A stretch of DNA of 64,000 nucleotides from an uncultured Desulfatiglans sp. (GCA_900498135.1 LR026961.1:1580375-1644374); one strand, 5' to 3'; shown: positions 37,037-46,242, counted from the stretch's first letter. Translations and numbers: made by a program. Notes: generated from the letters alone by a model not told the origin.

Positions 37037-38029
37037 GTGAGAAGAGGCATGTTTTGGGCTCAGGGGGCTGCATACGCCTCAGCTTTGCTGGTTTTTGCGC
37101 TGGGAGTGTCCGTTTCGGCTGAACCAAACGAATTGCTGGGGAAAGAACTCAGGGTCAATGGTGTGAACCGGCATTACTGGGTTTACGTCCCGCAGGGGAA
37201 AAAGGTGGGCGCACCCATGCCGGCGGTCTTCGTTCTCCACGGCGGCGGCGGCACCGATGCCGAAACCCTGTCTGACTGGTTCGGATTCAACGAAATCGCT
37301 GATCGCGAAGGCTTCATCGTCGTGTATCCGAAAGGGCTTCATGGAGAGTGGAATGACGGTAAAGAAAAATCCATAAGGCCTTTTAAGGATACCACAGCCG
37401 TTGACGACGTGGGTTTTATTTCGGCGGTCATCGACGAGTGTGTGCGGGAATTCGGGGTCGATGAAGACAGGGTGTATGTCACGGGACTTTCGAATGGTGG
37501 TATGATGGCCCATCGACTTGGAATTGAGATCGGTAAGAGGCTGGCCGCCATTGCACCGCTCATATCGAACATCGCTTTGCCCATCGCCGGAGAGGAGCCC
37601 GCAGCTCCGCTGTCTGTGCTGATTATGAACGGGACCGAGGATCCCATTTTCTTGTTGGAGGGAGGGGAGTTGAGCGTACTGGGCTATGAATTCGGCAAGG
37701 TCCTGTCCACTGAAGAGAGCCTTGCCTACTGGCTCAAAGCCAATGACATAACCTCTGAGCCGGAAAGGGTCATGCTTCCCGATACTGCACCGGATGATGA
37801 ATGCCGCATCGAACGTTTGACCTATCGACAGGAGGGTGGATCCCTGGAGGTGCTGCTTTATGTCGTCGAAGGTGGCGGTCATAGTGTTCCGGGGATCGAT
37901 GCCCCAGACAGGCCGAGGCTGATCGGCAGGAAATGCATGGACATCCATGCGGCTGAGGTTGTATGGCAGTTCTTCAAGCGCCACAAGCGCTCGACTGCCG
38001 GGCGAGCGGCGGCGGCTCCGCCCGGATAG
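37037..38029 (+). CDS. Secreted alpha/beta-hydrolase esterase (LpqC/PHB-depolymerase-like)
   Basis: This protein of about 330 residues has a signal peptide ending near VSVSA, the oxyanion-hole region 'FVLHGGGGTDAETL', the nucleophile elbow GLSNGGMM (catalytic Ser) and a late 'VEGGGHSVPG' with the likely catalytic His. It matches the polyhydroxybutyrate-depolymerase/feruloyl-esterase family that acts on esters in the periplasm or outside the cell. The GTG at 37037 is preferred because AGGAGGG lies six bases upstream; the frame is open from a GTG at 36977 that overlaps the previous stop, which would add 20 residues. Natural substrate unknown. Confidence 0.8.
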   Translation: MRRGMFWAQGAAYASALLVFALGVSVSAEPNELLGKELRVNGVNRHYWVYVPQGKKVGAPMPAVFVLHGGGGTDAETLSDWFGFNEIADREGFIVVYPKGLHGEWNDGKEKSIRPFKDTTAVDDVGFISAVIDECVREFGVDEDRVYVTGLSNGGMMAHRLGIEIGKRLAAIAPLISNIALPIAGEEPAAPLSVLIMNGTEDPIFLLEGGELSVLGYEFGKVLSTEESLAYWLKANDITSEPERVMLPDTAPDDECRIERLTYRQEGGSLEVLLYVVEGGGHSVPGIDAPDRPRLIGRKCMDIHAAEVVWQFFKRHKRSTAGRAAAAPPG

Positions 38030-38113
38030 CGGCTTTGCTTCCACTCTTGCGGGGCCGCCCTCACCCTGGCTTCGGGCGATGGCCGCGTGCGATGACGCGG
38101 TCTGCGCCGCCGC

Positions 38114-38851
38114 TCAGACGATCCATTTGCGCTGGATGTTCCACAGGCTCACCCCGAAGAGCAGGATGCAGGCCAGCCCCAGGATGAGCCAGTCGAGGGC
38201 GAAGGGAAGCATGTGCCCGCCGTGTACGGCCCCGTGAAGGATGTCCGCCCCGTAGGTCAAGGGCAGGATGAAGCTCAGGGGCTTCAGGAATACGGGGAGC
38301 CTGTCGATAGGGAAGAAAAGCCCGCACAGGAAGACCATGGGGAAGCGGAAGAAATTGGAGAAGGTCTGCGCCTCGAAGACCTCGCTTACGGCCACTGCAA
38401 TGAATAGACCGAGAAAGGTCGAGACAACGGCGATCAGGACGACCGCGCAGGTGAACATGCCCCAGGCTATGCCCGACAGATCGGTGAAAAATGCCGCCAT
38501 TGCCACGGGTACGAAGGCGTTGGCGATCCCGAAGAGGATGGCGCCGCTGGTCTTGGCGAGCATCAGAAACTCGAAAGGGATCGGCGCGAGCAGCAGCCGT
38601 TCGAAGGAGCGGTTTTTCTTCTCGAAGGTCACCGTGACGGCGAGCAGGGAAGTCGTTCCGAAGAGGATGGAGAGCCCCACCACACCCGGCAGCAGGCGCA
38701 GGATGCTCTCCAGGCCGCTTCCGGATTTGATGAAGAACATCCCGGTCCAGGCGAGGGGGAAGACGAGTCCCCAGCTGACGTTCGGCGGCTTCAGGTAGTA
38801 GGTCCGCATGTCTTTTACCAGGATATTCCAGAAGGCGATCCAGAGCTTCAT
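38114..38851 (-). CDS. ABC-2 type exporter permease
   Basis: This 245-residue inner-membrane protein has six hydrophobic segments and the ABC-2 family pattern ('FEKKNRSFERLLLAPIPFEF', 'FRFPMVFLCGLFFPIDRLP', 'LPLTYGADILHGAVHG'). It resembles NodJ/DrrB-type permeases. It forms the membrane part of an exporter with the ATPase encoded just upstream, whose stop overlaps this ATG as ATGA. The substrate could be a drug, polysaccharide or lipid. It is the last gene of a two-gene operon. Confidence 0.9.
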   Translation of the reverse strand: MKLWIAFWNILVKDMRTYYLKPPNVSWGLVFPLAWTGMFFIKSGSGLESILRLLPGVVGLSILFGTTSLLAVTVTFEKKNRSFERLLLAPIPFEFLMLAKTSGAILFGIANAFVPVAMAAFFTDLSGIAWGMFTCAVVLIAVVSTFLGLFIAVAVSEVFEAQTFSNFFRFPMVFLCGLFFPIDRLPVFLKPLSFILPLTYGADILHGAVHGGHMLPFALDWLILGLACILLFGVSLWNIQRKWIV

Positions 38852-39834
38852 CGGCCGCCGTCTCCCGCCTTGGTCTTTTCTTTTCGCATAGCATCCGCTT
38901 CGATCCCGGTAACCTTCACGAAGATATCCTCGAGCGTCGGCCGCATCCTTCGCGCCTCTATAACCTCGCCCCCCTGATCCTCGAGAAAACGGACCAACGG
39001 TCCGACCCGAATGGGTTCATCGGCCTCCACGCGGACCAGCCCCCGCCCGGGCCTGGCAAAGGTATGTCCCGGAAAGGATTTGTCCAGCCGCACCAGGAGA
39101 TCGGACGGATCATTCACACAGACAACCTCCAGGACGTGTTTTTCCCGGATGGGCTGAACCAGGTTCTCCACCGTATCGACCCGGACGATGCGCCCCGAGA
39201 CGATAAAGGCGATCCGGTGGCAGAGGCGTTCCGCTTCCTCGATGTAATGGGTGGTCAGAAAGACGGTCGTGCCGGCCCGGTTCAATTCGGCGACGAGCTG
39301 CCGCAGCTGCCTCGCGCTCGCCACGTCGATCCCGGTCGTCGGTTCATCCAGGAAAAGGATCCGGGGCCGGTGAATGATTCCAGCGGCAATGGTGAGTTTA
39401 CGCTTCATCCCCTTGGAATAGCCGCTGAACTTGCGGTCGGCGGCTGCAGTCAGTCCGAAGAGGTCCAGCAGCTTGCGGGCCCGGCCGTGCCTCTCGTGTT
39501 TGGGCATTCCGTACAGGGCCCCGCAGAAGGCGAGGTTCTGAAAACCGCTGAGTTCGGGGTAGAGGTTGCTTTCGTCGGGGACCACCCCGATCAGGTGCTG
39601 GGCCGCCCGCGGCCGGGCGGTGCAATCGATGCCGCCGATCCGGATCGTCCCTGAATCCGGGCGGGCCAAGCCGGTGAGCATATTGATGGTCGTGGTCTTG
39701 CCCGCGCCGTTGGGGCCCAGGAAACCGAACAATTCACCCTGCTGGATGTCAAAAGTCACGGATTCGGCGGCCGCGACATCGCCGAAATGCTTGGCGAGGC
39801 CGGCGACTTCAATGATCGGCGATGATTCCTTCAT
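38848..39834 (-). CDS. ABC-2 type exporter ATP-binding protein (DrrA-like)
   Basis: This 328-residue cytoplasmic ATPase has Walker A GPNGAGKTT near residue 43, signature 'GYSKGMKRKLTIAAGI', Walker B 'ILFLDEPTTGID' and a switch histidine in 'FLTTHYIEEAERL', plus the extra C-terminal domain of about 90 residues usual in daunorubicin-type exporters ('EVIEARRMRPTLEDIFVKVT'). The ATG at 39834 is chosen because the family N-terminus begins here; the frame is open 47 codons further without a ribosome site. It pairs with the ABC-2 permease that follows with an ATGA overlap. Confidence 0.9.
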   Translation of the reverse strand: MKESSPIIEVAGLAKHFGDVAAAESVTFDIQQGELFGFLGPNGAGKTTTINMLTGLARPDSGTIRIGGIDCTARPRAAQHLIGVVPDESNLYPELSGFQNLAFCGALYGMPKHERHGRARKLLDLFGLTAAADRKFSGYSKGMKRKLTIAAGIIHRPRILFLDEPTTGIDVASARQLRQLVAELNRAGTTVFLTTHYIEEAERLCHRIAFIVSGRIVRVDTVENLVQPIREKHVLEVVCVNDPSDLLVRLDKSFPGHTFARPGRGLVRVEADEPIRVGPLVRFLEDQGGEVIEARRMRPTLEDIFVKVTGIEADAMRKEKTKAGDGGR

Positions 39835-40308
39835 CTGCCCTACCAGTGCACTGCCCGTTAGCGGGTGTCGGCACAGGTTCCGGCCCGCCGAGTAGTTGTG
39901 CCCGGCTGGCCCGGACGGGTGCCGAAGACCCATCTCAAATCCCAAACACCATACCATGAAAACCTTTTCCGGCAATCCTGATTTTGACGCCGTGCGTCAA
40001 ACGATCTCCCACACGACCGAATTTTAAGGGGCAGGTTCGATAGGGTGAAAGGCCTGCCGTGCAAGAAGCCCCTTGTCGTCTGGAGGGTGTAAAGACAAAT
40101 GCCGCCGACCAGGTCTCAAAGGTCTCAACAGGTTTGAATTCGCGCCATTTTTGACCTCGCCGTAGAGAGTTTCGTTTCCCGCGAGGCTCCTCTGTCCGAG
40201 GTCCGGGAGGTGTCCGGTATGAGCCGATCTCCTACAAGGGTTTCGAGGTGTCGGCCGGTGTAGGCGAAACCATTGTATGCCCCGATGGAGATGGGTTTTT
40301 ATATCAAT

Positions 40309-40329
40309 ATTTCCTGTTTGACAAATCGG
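40309..40329 (-). repeat. Left copy of a 21-bp inverted repeat
   Basis: Read on the minus strand, CCGATTTGTCAAACAGGAAA begins a 21-base element that recurs on the plus strand at 43640-43660 with one mismatch. The pair brackets the double-cubane genes and the RelE-like gene. Confidence 0.6.
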
Positions 40330-40344
40330 TAAACTATATATTAT
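40318..40344 (+). promoter_or_regulatory. Candidate sigma-70-type promoter for the double-cubane operon
   Basis: A perfect TTGACA (40318-40323) and TATTAT (40339-40344) are separated by 15 bases, slightly short of optimal. It overlaps the 21-bp repeat, so the repeat could affect expression. The start codon is about 280 bases downstream. Confidence 0.35.
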
Positions 40345-40626
40345 CAAGTGCTCTTGTTTATGCATTCCGGCGGTCTTTTGAAGGCTCGATACTCTGAGCA
40401 AAGGGTCCATCGTTCCGAGCTGGTTCGCGCCGGGAAGCCGAGCGCCGCGAGTCTGCCCGCCAGTCCGGCACGCTGCCGCCCGCCGGAGGCTTCGTTTCTG
40501 GGTTGCATCGCGGAACGCTGCCGGTAGGAAAACATGCCGGGGAACCTATAGGGGTCGCACCATCTGGTCGACCGCTGCAAAAAGCGCAAGTTCAACCGAA
40601 GAGAGAATCGAAAGGAGCATAATACC

Positions 40627-41904
40627 ATGGCAGAGGATTACCGATCCATGTGGGCGGACCTGGGACTCGACCTGGCGGCCCACGATGCGTTGCTGGCAGT
40701 GTTGGGACAGGCGTATCAGGACATCTACATGTCGCAGAAAGACCGTCCGGAGGGAATGGGCTACTTCGACTTCGTCATGAGCGAAGTCCATGGCCTCAGG
40801 ATCAAGGAATTGCTGGATGAGAAGGCAGCCGGGCGGAAGATCATCGGCTCCTACTGCGTTTTCGTGCCGGAGGAGATCGTCCTGGCCGCCAATGCCACCC
40901 TGGTGGGACTTTGCTCGGGGGCGGACTTCGCCATGGAGGATGTGGAAAAAATCCTGCCTCGCAATACCTGCGCCCTGATCAAATCCTCCTTCGGCTTCAA
41001 GATCGGCAAGGTCTGCCCCTATCTCGAGAGCGCGGACATGATCGTTGGGGAGAACACCTGCGACGGCAAGAAGAAGGCCTACGAGTCCTTGAAGGATCTC
41101 GTCAAAAACCTTTATGTCATGGATCTCCCGCAGGTCAAATCCCAAAACGGGAAGGCCCTTCTGAAGGCGGAGTATCTGCGTTTCAAGGAAGCCGTCGAGG
41201 ATCTCACCGGGATTCCGGTGACCGCCGAATCGCTGAAGCAGGCGATACGTACGGTCAATGCCAAGCGCGCCGCTGTTCATCGGCTGTCGCTGCTCCGGAA
41301 TGCCGATCCGGCGCCTGTATCGGGACTGGATGCCCTGTTGGTCAATCAGGTCTTTTTCTATGACAACCCGGCGCGGTTCACTGAATCCGTGAACAAGATC
41401 TGTGATGAACTGGAGCGGCGGATCGAGCTGAAGAAAGGCGTCTTCCCCGAAAAGACCCCGCGTATCCTGGTATCGGGCTGTCCGCAGGCGGTCCCGAATT
41501 GGAAACTGCCCATGATCGTCGAAGGCGCCGGGGCGGTGATCGTGGGTGAGGAGTCCTGCGTGGGCGAACGCGGCACGCGCAATCTTACCGATGAAACCGG
41601 TGAGACCGTGGATGAAATGCTGGATGCGATCGTCGATCGTTATTTCGAGGTCGATTGCGCCATCTTTACGCCCAATCCCGATCGGCTCGAGCACATCCGG
41701 GAGATGGTCGCCGCCTACAATGCGGATGGTGTGATCCATTATGGACTCCAGTTCTGCCAGCCGTATTTGATGGAGTCCATGCCGGTCGAAAAGGCCCTGG
41801 AGGATATGGCGATTCCCTGTCTGCGCATCGAGACCGACTACAGTATGGAGGACGTCGGCCAGCTTAGGACTCGGGTGGAGGCGTTCGTCGAACAGCTTCG
41901 GTAA
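40627..41904 (+). CDS. 2-hydroxyacyl-CoA dehydratase-family / double-cubane cluster protein
   Basis: This 425-residue cytoplasmic protein belongs to the HgdB/FldC/BcrC superfamily. Cysteines that could hold an iron-sulfur cluster occur in 'GSYCVFVPEE', 'LPRNTCALIKS', 'ILVSGCPQAVPNW' and 'YGLQFCQPYLMES'. It is encoded alone with an activator ATPase rather than as an alpha/beta pair with a CoA-transferase, which points to the YjiM/DCCP branch, whose studied member carries a double-cubane [8Fe-9S] cluster and reduces small molecules. AAGGAG lies nine bases before the ATG. Physiological role unknown. Confidence 0.8.
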   Translation: MAEDYRSMWADLGLDLAAHDALLAVLGQAYQDIYMSQKDRPEGMGYFDFVMSEVHGLRIKELLDEKAAGRKIIGSYCVFVPEEIVLAANATLVGLCSGADFAMEDVEKILPRNTCALIKSSFGFKIGKVCPYLESADMIVGENTCDGKKKAYESLKDLVKNLYVMDLPQVKSQNGKALLKAEYLRFKEAVEDLTGIPVTAESLKQAIRTVNAKRAAVHRLSLLRNADPAPVSGLDALLVNQVFFYDNPARFTESVNKICDELERRIELKKGVFPEKTPRILVSGCPQAVPNWKLPMIVEGAGAVIVGEESCVGERGTRNLTDETGETVDEMLDAIVDRYFEVDCAIFTPNPDRLEHIREMVAAYNADGVIHYGLQFCQPYLMESMPVEKALEDMAIPCLRIETDYSMEDVGQLRTRVEAFVEQLR

Positions 41905-42129
41905 GTCAGGCTGCCGAAAACGTCCCTTCAGACGGGTTTTTTCGCTGATCTCGAGAGGTGCCTCCAGCTGCTTCCGGTTCAGGCGGTCCCAAGTTTCCTG
42001 TTGGATCAAGACCGCCGTACGGCGGTGGGTATTCTCCGCAGGGCTATGTCTTCCGGAAAGGAAGGCCGTTGTTTTTCACAGGCATGTTCAGGGTGTACGC
42101 ATCCTGGGCGAAGAGGGGTTTGGATACAT

Positions 42130-42876
42130 ATGCGTTTTGCAGGAATCGACATTGGTTCTCGCACCATTGAACTGGTGGTTGTGGGTGAAGCAGGCGAGAT
42201 CGTTTCCAGCGTGCAGGCCGACACCGGGTTCGACCCGATGGCCGAGGCGAAGCGGCTGACCGAGGAGGTGACGTTCGACCGGATCATGGCAACTGGCTAT
42301 GGCCGGAATCTTTTCGAGATCTCCTTCGATGCACCGACGGTGACGGAAATCAAGGCCCACGCCAGAGGTGCACGGGCAATCTTCCCCGAGGCCCAAACCG
42401 TGCTCGACATCGGCGGGCAGGACAGCAAGGCCATTGCGCTGTTCGAAAACGGGAAGGTGAAAAAGTTCGAGATGAACGACCGCTGTGCCGCCGGTACCGG
42501 AAAATTTTTGGAGATTATGGCAAGAACACTGGGGTTCGCCATCGAAGCCTTCGGCCAAGAGGCCCTTAAAGCGAACAGAGAACTCAGCATATCGAGTATG
42601 TGCACCGTATTCGCTGAATCGGAGGTCACCTCCCTGATCGCGAAGGGCAACGACCGGCTGGAGATCGCCCTCGGCCTGCACGCCAGCGTCATCCGCCGGG
42701 CTGCGAGCATGATCAGCCGGGTTGCGTCCGGGGGGGACATCGTGTTCACCGGCGGTGTTGCCAAGAATCCGTGCATGCGCCGGCTGCTGGAGGAAAGGCT
42801 CGGCCGAAGGGTGCTCGTGCCGGAGGATCCGCAGTCCGTGGGCGCCTTCGGCGCAGCGCTGCTGGCCGGGGAATAG
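42130..42876 (+). CDS. ATP-dependent activator/reductase of the HgdC/YjiL family
   Basis: This 248-residue protein is an ASKHA-fold ATPase of the 2-hydroxyglutaryl-CoA dehydratase activator type. It has the nucleotide loops 'GIDIGSRTIELVVV' and 'VLDIGGQDSKAI', the cluster-binding cysteines in 'NDRCAAGTGKFLE' and 'SSMCTVFAESEV', which bridge two subunits through one [4Fe-4S] cluster, and a late 'FTGGVAKNPCMRRLL'. It drives low-potential electrons into the partner protein encoded 225 bases upstream using ATP. The ATG at 42130 begins the family domain; the frame is open further upstream without homology. Confidence 0.88.
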   Translation: MRFAGIDIGSRTIELVVVGEAGEIVSSVQADTGFDPMAEAKRLTEEVTFDRIMATGYGRNLFEISFDAPTVTEIKAHARGARAIFPEAQTVLDIGGQDSKAIALFENGKVKKFEMNDRCAAGTGKFLEIMARTLGFAIEAFGQEALKANRELSISSMCTVFAESEVTSLIAKGNDRLEIALGLHASVIRRAASMISRVASGGDIVFTGGVAKNPCMRRLLEERLGRRVLVPEDPQSVGAFGAALLAGE

Positions 42877-42951
42877 ATTTATGATCCCAGAGAGCTATGG
42901 CTATTTCGAGCTGCTTTCCGATTTGATTTAAAAGCTCTTGCAGCTTTTCAT

Positions 42952-43491
42952 CTAGTCGGTGTCTTTACTGCACAGACCGCAGAAAATCTTCCTGAGAACA
43001 TTCTGATCGATCTTCTTCATAAGGATTTCGTCATAGTCCGTTTCTTCATCGCGACTTAAATCCAGAGGCTTATTGTCTCTCTGCGTGTAATCCTCAGGGT
43101 TTTTTTCATCTATCGCATCCGTTAAGTCCGGTTCAAAGCGCCTATTGTTTTCGATCCAGCGATCGCAATCGTCATGGGTACCCACATAAGTGATGAAAAT
43201 ATCGCCGCCATATTCTATGCATATCAGCCGGTATCCACTCCCCAAGTCGTATTTTATGCATTTATCAATTCGCAATTCCCCGTGTTTGGTTTTATTGTAT
43301 ATATCATCAAAAAGCGAGAAATCCTCCCCGATAAGATTCTTAATTATTTCGTCTGCTTTGCTTGCAGCGATCGTGGACTTTTTATCGCCTCGCCTCAGGA
43401 CTTCGAGACGCCTTTTGAACCTTGATTTACGATGAAAGAAAACCGCCATATCATCAGACTCGAAATCAACCAGAAACGGACCTGCTCTCAT
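42952..43491 (-). CDS. RelE-like toxin-domain protein, no antitoxin seen
   Basis: This 179-residue protein contains a stretch similar to RelE/HigB-type mRNA interferases ('YDLGSGYRLICIEYGGDIFI' then 'YVGTHDDCDRWIENN') at about residues 80-118. It has an N-terminal 'HRKSRFKRRLEVLRRGDKK' basic region and a charged acidic C-terminus of about 60 residues. No small antitoxin gene is adjacent on either side, so it may be an orphan, or its acidic tail may do that job. It is clearly more AT-rich than neighbouring genes, suggesting acquisition. It lies inside the 21-bp inverted repeat that also encloses the double-cubane pair. The family link is tentative. Confidence 0.55.
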   Translation of the reverse strand: MRAGPFLVDFESDDMAVFFHRKSRFKRRLEVLRRGDKKSTIAASKADEIIKNLIGEDFSLFDDIYNKTKHGELRIDKCIKYDLGSGYRLICIEYGGDIFITYVGTHDDCDRWIENNRRFEPDLTDAIDEKNPEDYTQRDNKPLDLSRDEETDYDEILMKKIDQNVLRKIFCGLCSKDTD

Positions 43492-43890
43492 TCGTAAACC
43501 TGTCGATCAGAGGCTAAAAGATCATTCCCCGAGTGAGACGTTGAGACGTTCACAGATTCGACCGATAGGTAAAGCCTCGAAGCCGGTCCACGCAGGAACT
43601 CCTTTTGCGATCATTGATGGCGACAATATGTGATTTAATCCGATATGTCAAACAGGAAATTACGATGTGAAAAGGTCAAACCTTCGGAATCTTTATAAAG
43701 GGAAGGGAAAGAAACCGTTCGATTCCGGGGCGAGAGCGGATGCACTGCTCCAGGATTTGGCCCCTATAAGGAATTTCACCCGCCCTTGATGCTGTTGTGC
43801 AGGCCGAGGTGCTGTCATGATTGCGCGCCGGTCGAAAAAACTGCTTCCGGGCCGCAGCCGGACCTATTTGCCTGCTTCTGTGGCTAAAGG
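43492..43890. other. Intergenic region with the right end of the 21-bp inverted repeat
   Basis: About 400 bases between two minus-strand genes. Apart from the 21-bp repeat at 43640-43660 no feature was recognised. No terminator with a T tract was found. Confidence 0.5.
43640..43660 (+). repeat. Right copy of a 21-bp inverted repeat
   Basis: CCGATATGTCAAACAGGAAA begins the plus-strand copy of the element at 40309-40329; 20 of 21 positions match, and weaker similarity (GAT followed by an A-rich run) continues beyond it. Confidence 0.6.
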
Positions 43891-46242
43891 CTAACCGAAA
43901 GGCGGCCACAGGACCGGCAGCAGCGCGACGGAGACAAGCAGCGAGATGATCGTGATGGGGGCGCCGACCTTCACGTAATCCATGAAACGGTAGCCGCCCG
44001 GTCCCATGACCAGCAGATGGGCGGGGTGCGAGAGTGGGCTCGCGAAGCTCGACGAGGCCGAAATGGCCACGGTCATCATCAGGAGATGGGGCGAAATCCC
44101 GAGCGATGCGGCGGCGCTGAGTGCCACCGGTGCCATGAGGACCACCAAAGCCGCCGTGGGGATGATCTGGGTGCCGAGCACTGTGATGACGAAGAGGGCG
44201 GCGACGACCCATCGCGGGCCAAGATCGCCGACGGCGGCGACCAATGCGCCGGCCCCCATCTGGGCAGCACCCGTGTTTTCGATGGCGGCTCCGAGCGGCA
44301 GCATCGCTGCAATCAGAAATACGACTTTCCACTCGATGGCCCGGTAGGCCTCCTCCATGCTCAGGCAGCCGAAGAGCACCATCAGCGCGGCACCGGTAAG
44401 GGCGGCAATGGCGATCGGTACCAGGCCGAGGATAGCGCTTGCGAGGACCGCGAGCATAATGGCCACTGCAACCCGCGCTTTTTCGAGGCGGGGCGCCCGG
44501 GCGGCCGCTTCGTCGAGTACGAGAAAATCGGGGTCGCGGGCCAGATTTTCCAGGCTTTGACGCTGTCCATATACCAGGAGGGCGTCTCCGAATTGGAGCG
44601 GCATGTCTTGAAGGCCGGTCCGATAGGCGCGGCCCCTTCTCCAGATGGCGAGGACACTGATGCCGTAGCGCTCGCGGAAAAGGAGATCGGCGAGGGTCCG
44701 GCTGGCCAGGCTGGTTCTGGGCGAGAGCAAAACCTCGGTTGCGCCGATCTGCTGGGATTCCAGTTCGGCGGCCAGGCTGGTGGACCGTTCCGAGATTTCC
44801 AGATCCTGAAGCCCTTCCAGCACCTCGAGGTCTCGGGTCGAACCCTGCAGCACCAGAAGGTCTCCAGGCTGTATCTTTTCGTCCGGTGATGGCATGCACA
44901 GCACTTCCTCTCCGCGCGCGAGGCCGATCACCGTCAGACCGAACCCGTTTCCCAGACGACTCTCGATCAGGTTGTGCTCCGCGAGCACCGATCCCACAGG
45001 AACGCGCACAGGCAGAAGTTCGGTGCGCCTGGCGGCAAGGATGCCTGCCTCGTGCTCCGGCACGATATGCAGATCCGAGATAAGTCCGAGGGCCGCCAGC
45101 TTTTCGAGGGCCTCAGACTCGCCCTGCAGGATCAGTTTTTCGCCTTCGGCCAGACGATGGCGCCGCAGATCTTTGACCTCGGTTTCATCCGAAGCGTGGA
45201 GTGCGAGCACCTGGGCGCGATGTTCGCGCCGCAGGCCGCTTTCCGCCAGTGTAGAGCCAAGCAGCGGCGAGCCTTCGGGAATGCGCGCCTTAGCGATTTG
45301 CAGGCATCGCGGGAAGAGGTGTTTGGCGAGTTCGACCGGCTCTACCTGGAGGTGCTCGCTGGCACGGAAGCCCTCCAAAAGTTCAGGGGTGCCATGCACA
45401 ACCAGGGTGTCGCCTGCCTGCAGGATGTCGTTCGGGCGGGGAGCGAGCATCAGCACCCCTTTTCGCTGAAGCGCCAGGACGGTGAGATAAAGGGCCGATC
45501 CGAGCCTGCTCTCGGCGAGGGTACGGCCGTCGAGTGGAGAGCCTTTCGGGATGCGTGTCGTAAAAATGTGGGCAGCGAGCTGATAAGACGTGCCGATGGA
45601 GGGGCGGTCAACGCCTTCCTGCGGGGTGGTGCGGCTCGGGAGCAGACGCCTTCCGATCACGACCATGAACAAGATCCCGGCCGCAACGATGGCACCGGTG
45701 ATCGGTGTAAAGTCGAAAAGGCCGAAGGGCTGCAGGCCGGCGCTGCGAATGGCGTCGGTCACCAGGATGTTGGGAGGGGTGGAAATGCCCGTGAACGGGC
45801 CCCCAAGTAGACACCCGAGCGCCAGGGGCAGGAGCAGCCTTGAAGGGGGGCGTCCGCTGCGCCGGGCCAGGTCCATCGTCGCCGGCAGGAGGATGGCGGC
45901 GACGGTGACCGTGTTGATGAGCGCCGAGAGCAGGCTGGCCGCAACCATCAGGGCCGTTATGAGCAGCGCTTCGCTGCCCTTGGCGAAGCGCTGCAGCGGC
46001 CGCCCGAGCTGGTGGGCGATGCCGGTGCGCGTCAGTCCGGCGGACAGGATGAACAGGGCCCACACCGTGACCACCGCCGGGCTGCTGAACCCCGCCAGCG
46101 CCTCCTGGGCGTTGACCAGGCCTGTCAAGGCAAGGGCGGAGAGCACCAGCAGGCCGACGACATCCACCCTCAGCCATCCCCCGACAAAAAGGACGAAGGC
46201 TGCAGCGACGATGGCCAGGAGTATGAGGACTTCGATGGTCAA
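43891..46242 (-). CDS. SLC13-family anion permease with four RCK_C-like modules
   Basis: This 783-residue inner-membrane protein has about five membrane segments (residues 1-205), a large cytoplasmic insert (about 210-580) and a second membrane half. The insert has four copies of the TrkA-C/RCK_C pattern, each ending in a line such as 'GDTLVVHGTPELLEG', 'GEKLILQGESEALEK', 'GDLLVLQGSTRDLEVL' and 'GDALLVYGQRQSLENL'. Relatives such as YfbS have two or four and transport sulfate, dicarboxylates or similar anions with sodium. 'ISTPPNILV' and 'LSHPAHLLVMGPG' are transporter hairpin motifs. The start is a TTG with GGGGGAG six bases upstream. The substrate is unknown; sulfate is plausible in a sulfate reducer. 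Confidence 0.88.
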   Translation of the reverse strand: MTIEVLILLAIVAAAFVLFVGGWLRVDVVGLLVLSALALTGLVNAQEALAGFSSPAVVTVWALFILSAGLTRTGIAHQLGRPLQRFAKGSEALLITALMVAASLLSALINTVTVAAILLPATMDLARRSGRPPSRLLLPLALGCLLGGPFTGISTPPNILVTDAIRSAGLQPFGLFDFTPITGAIVAAGILFMVVIGRRLLPSRTTPQEGVDRPSIGTSYQLAAHIFTTRIPKGSPLDGRTLAESRLGSALYLTVLALQRKGVLMLAPRPNDILQAGDTLVVHGTPELLEGFRASEHLQVEPVELAKHLFPRCLQIAKARIPEGSPLLGSTLAESGLRREHRAQVLALHASDETEVKDLRRHRLAEGEKLILQGESEALEKLAALGLISDLHIVPEHEAGILAARRTELLPVRVPVGSVLAEHNLIESRLGNGFGLTVIGLARGEEVLCMPSPDEKIQPGDLLVLQGSTRDLEVLEGLQDLEISERSTSLAAELESQQIGATEVLLSPRTSLASRTLADLLFRERYGISVLAIWRRGRAYRTGLQDMPLQFGDALLVYGQRQSLENLARDPDFLVLDEAAARAPRLEKARVAVAIMLAVLASAILGLVPIAIAALTGAALMVLFGCLSMEEAYRAIEWKVVFLIAAMLPLGAAIENTGAAQMGAGALVAAVGDLGPRWVVAALFVITVLGTQIIPTAALVVLMAPVALSAAASLGISPHLLMMTVAISASSSFASPLSHPAHLLVMGPGGYRFMDYVKVGAPITIISLLVSVALLPVLWPPFG

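Larger units (their letters stand above)
39835..40626. other. Intergenic region with one end of a 21-bp inverted repeat
   Basis: About 790 bases lie between the divergent ABC exporter and the double-cubane-type gene. No gene was recognised. AT-rich DNA at 40290-40350 includes the left 21-bp repeat and a promoter-like sequence. Confidence 0.5.
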
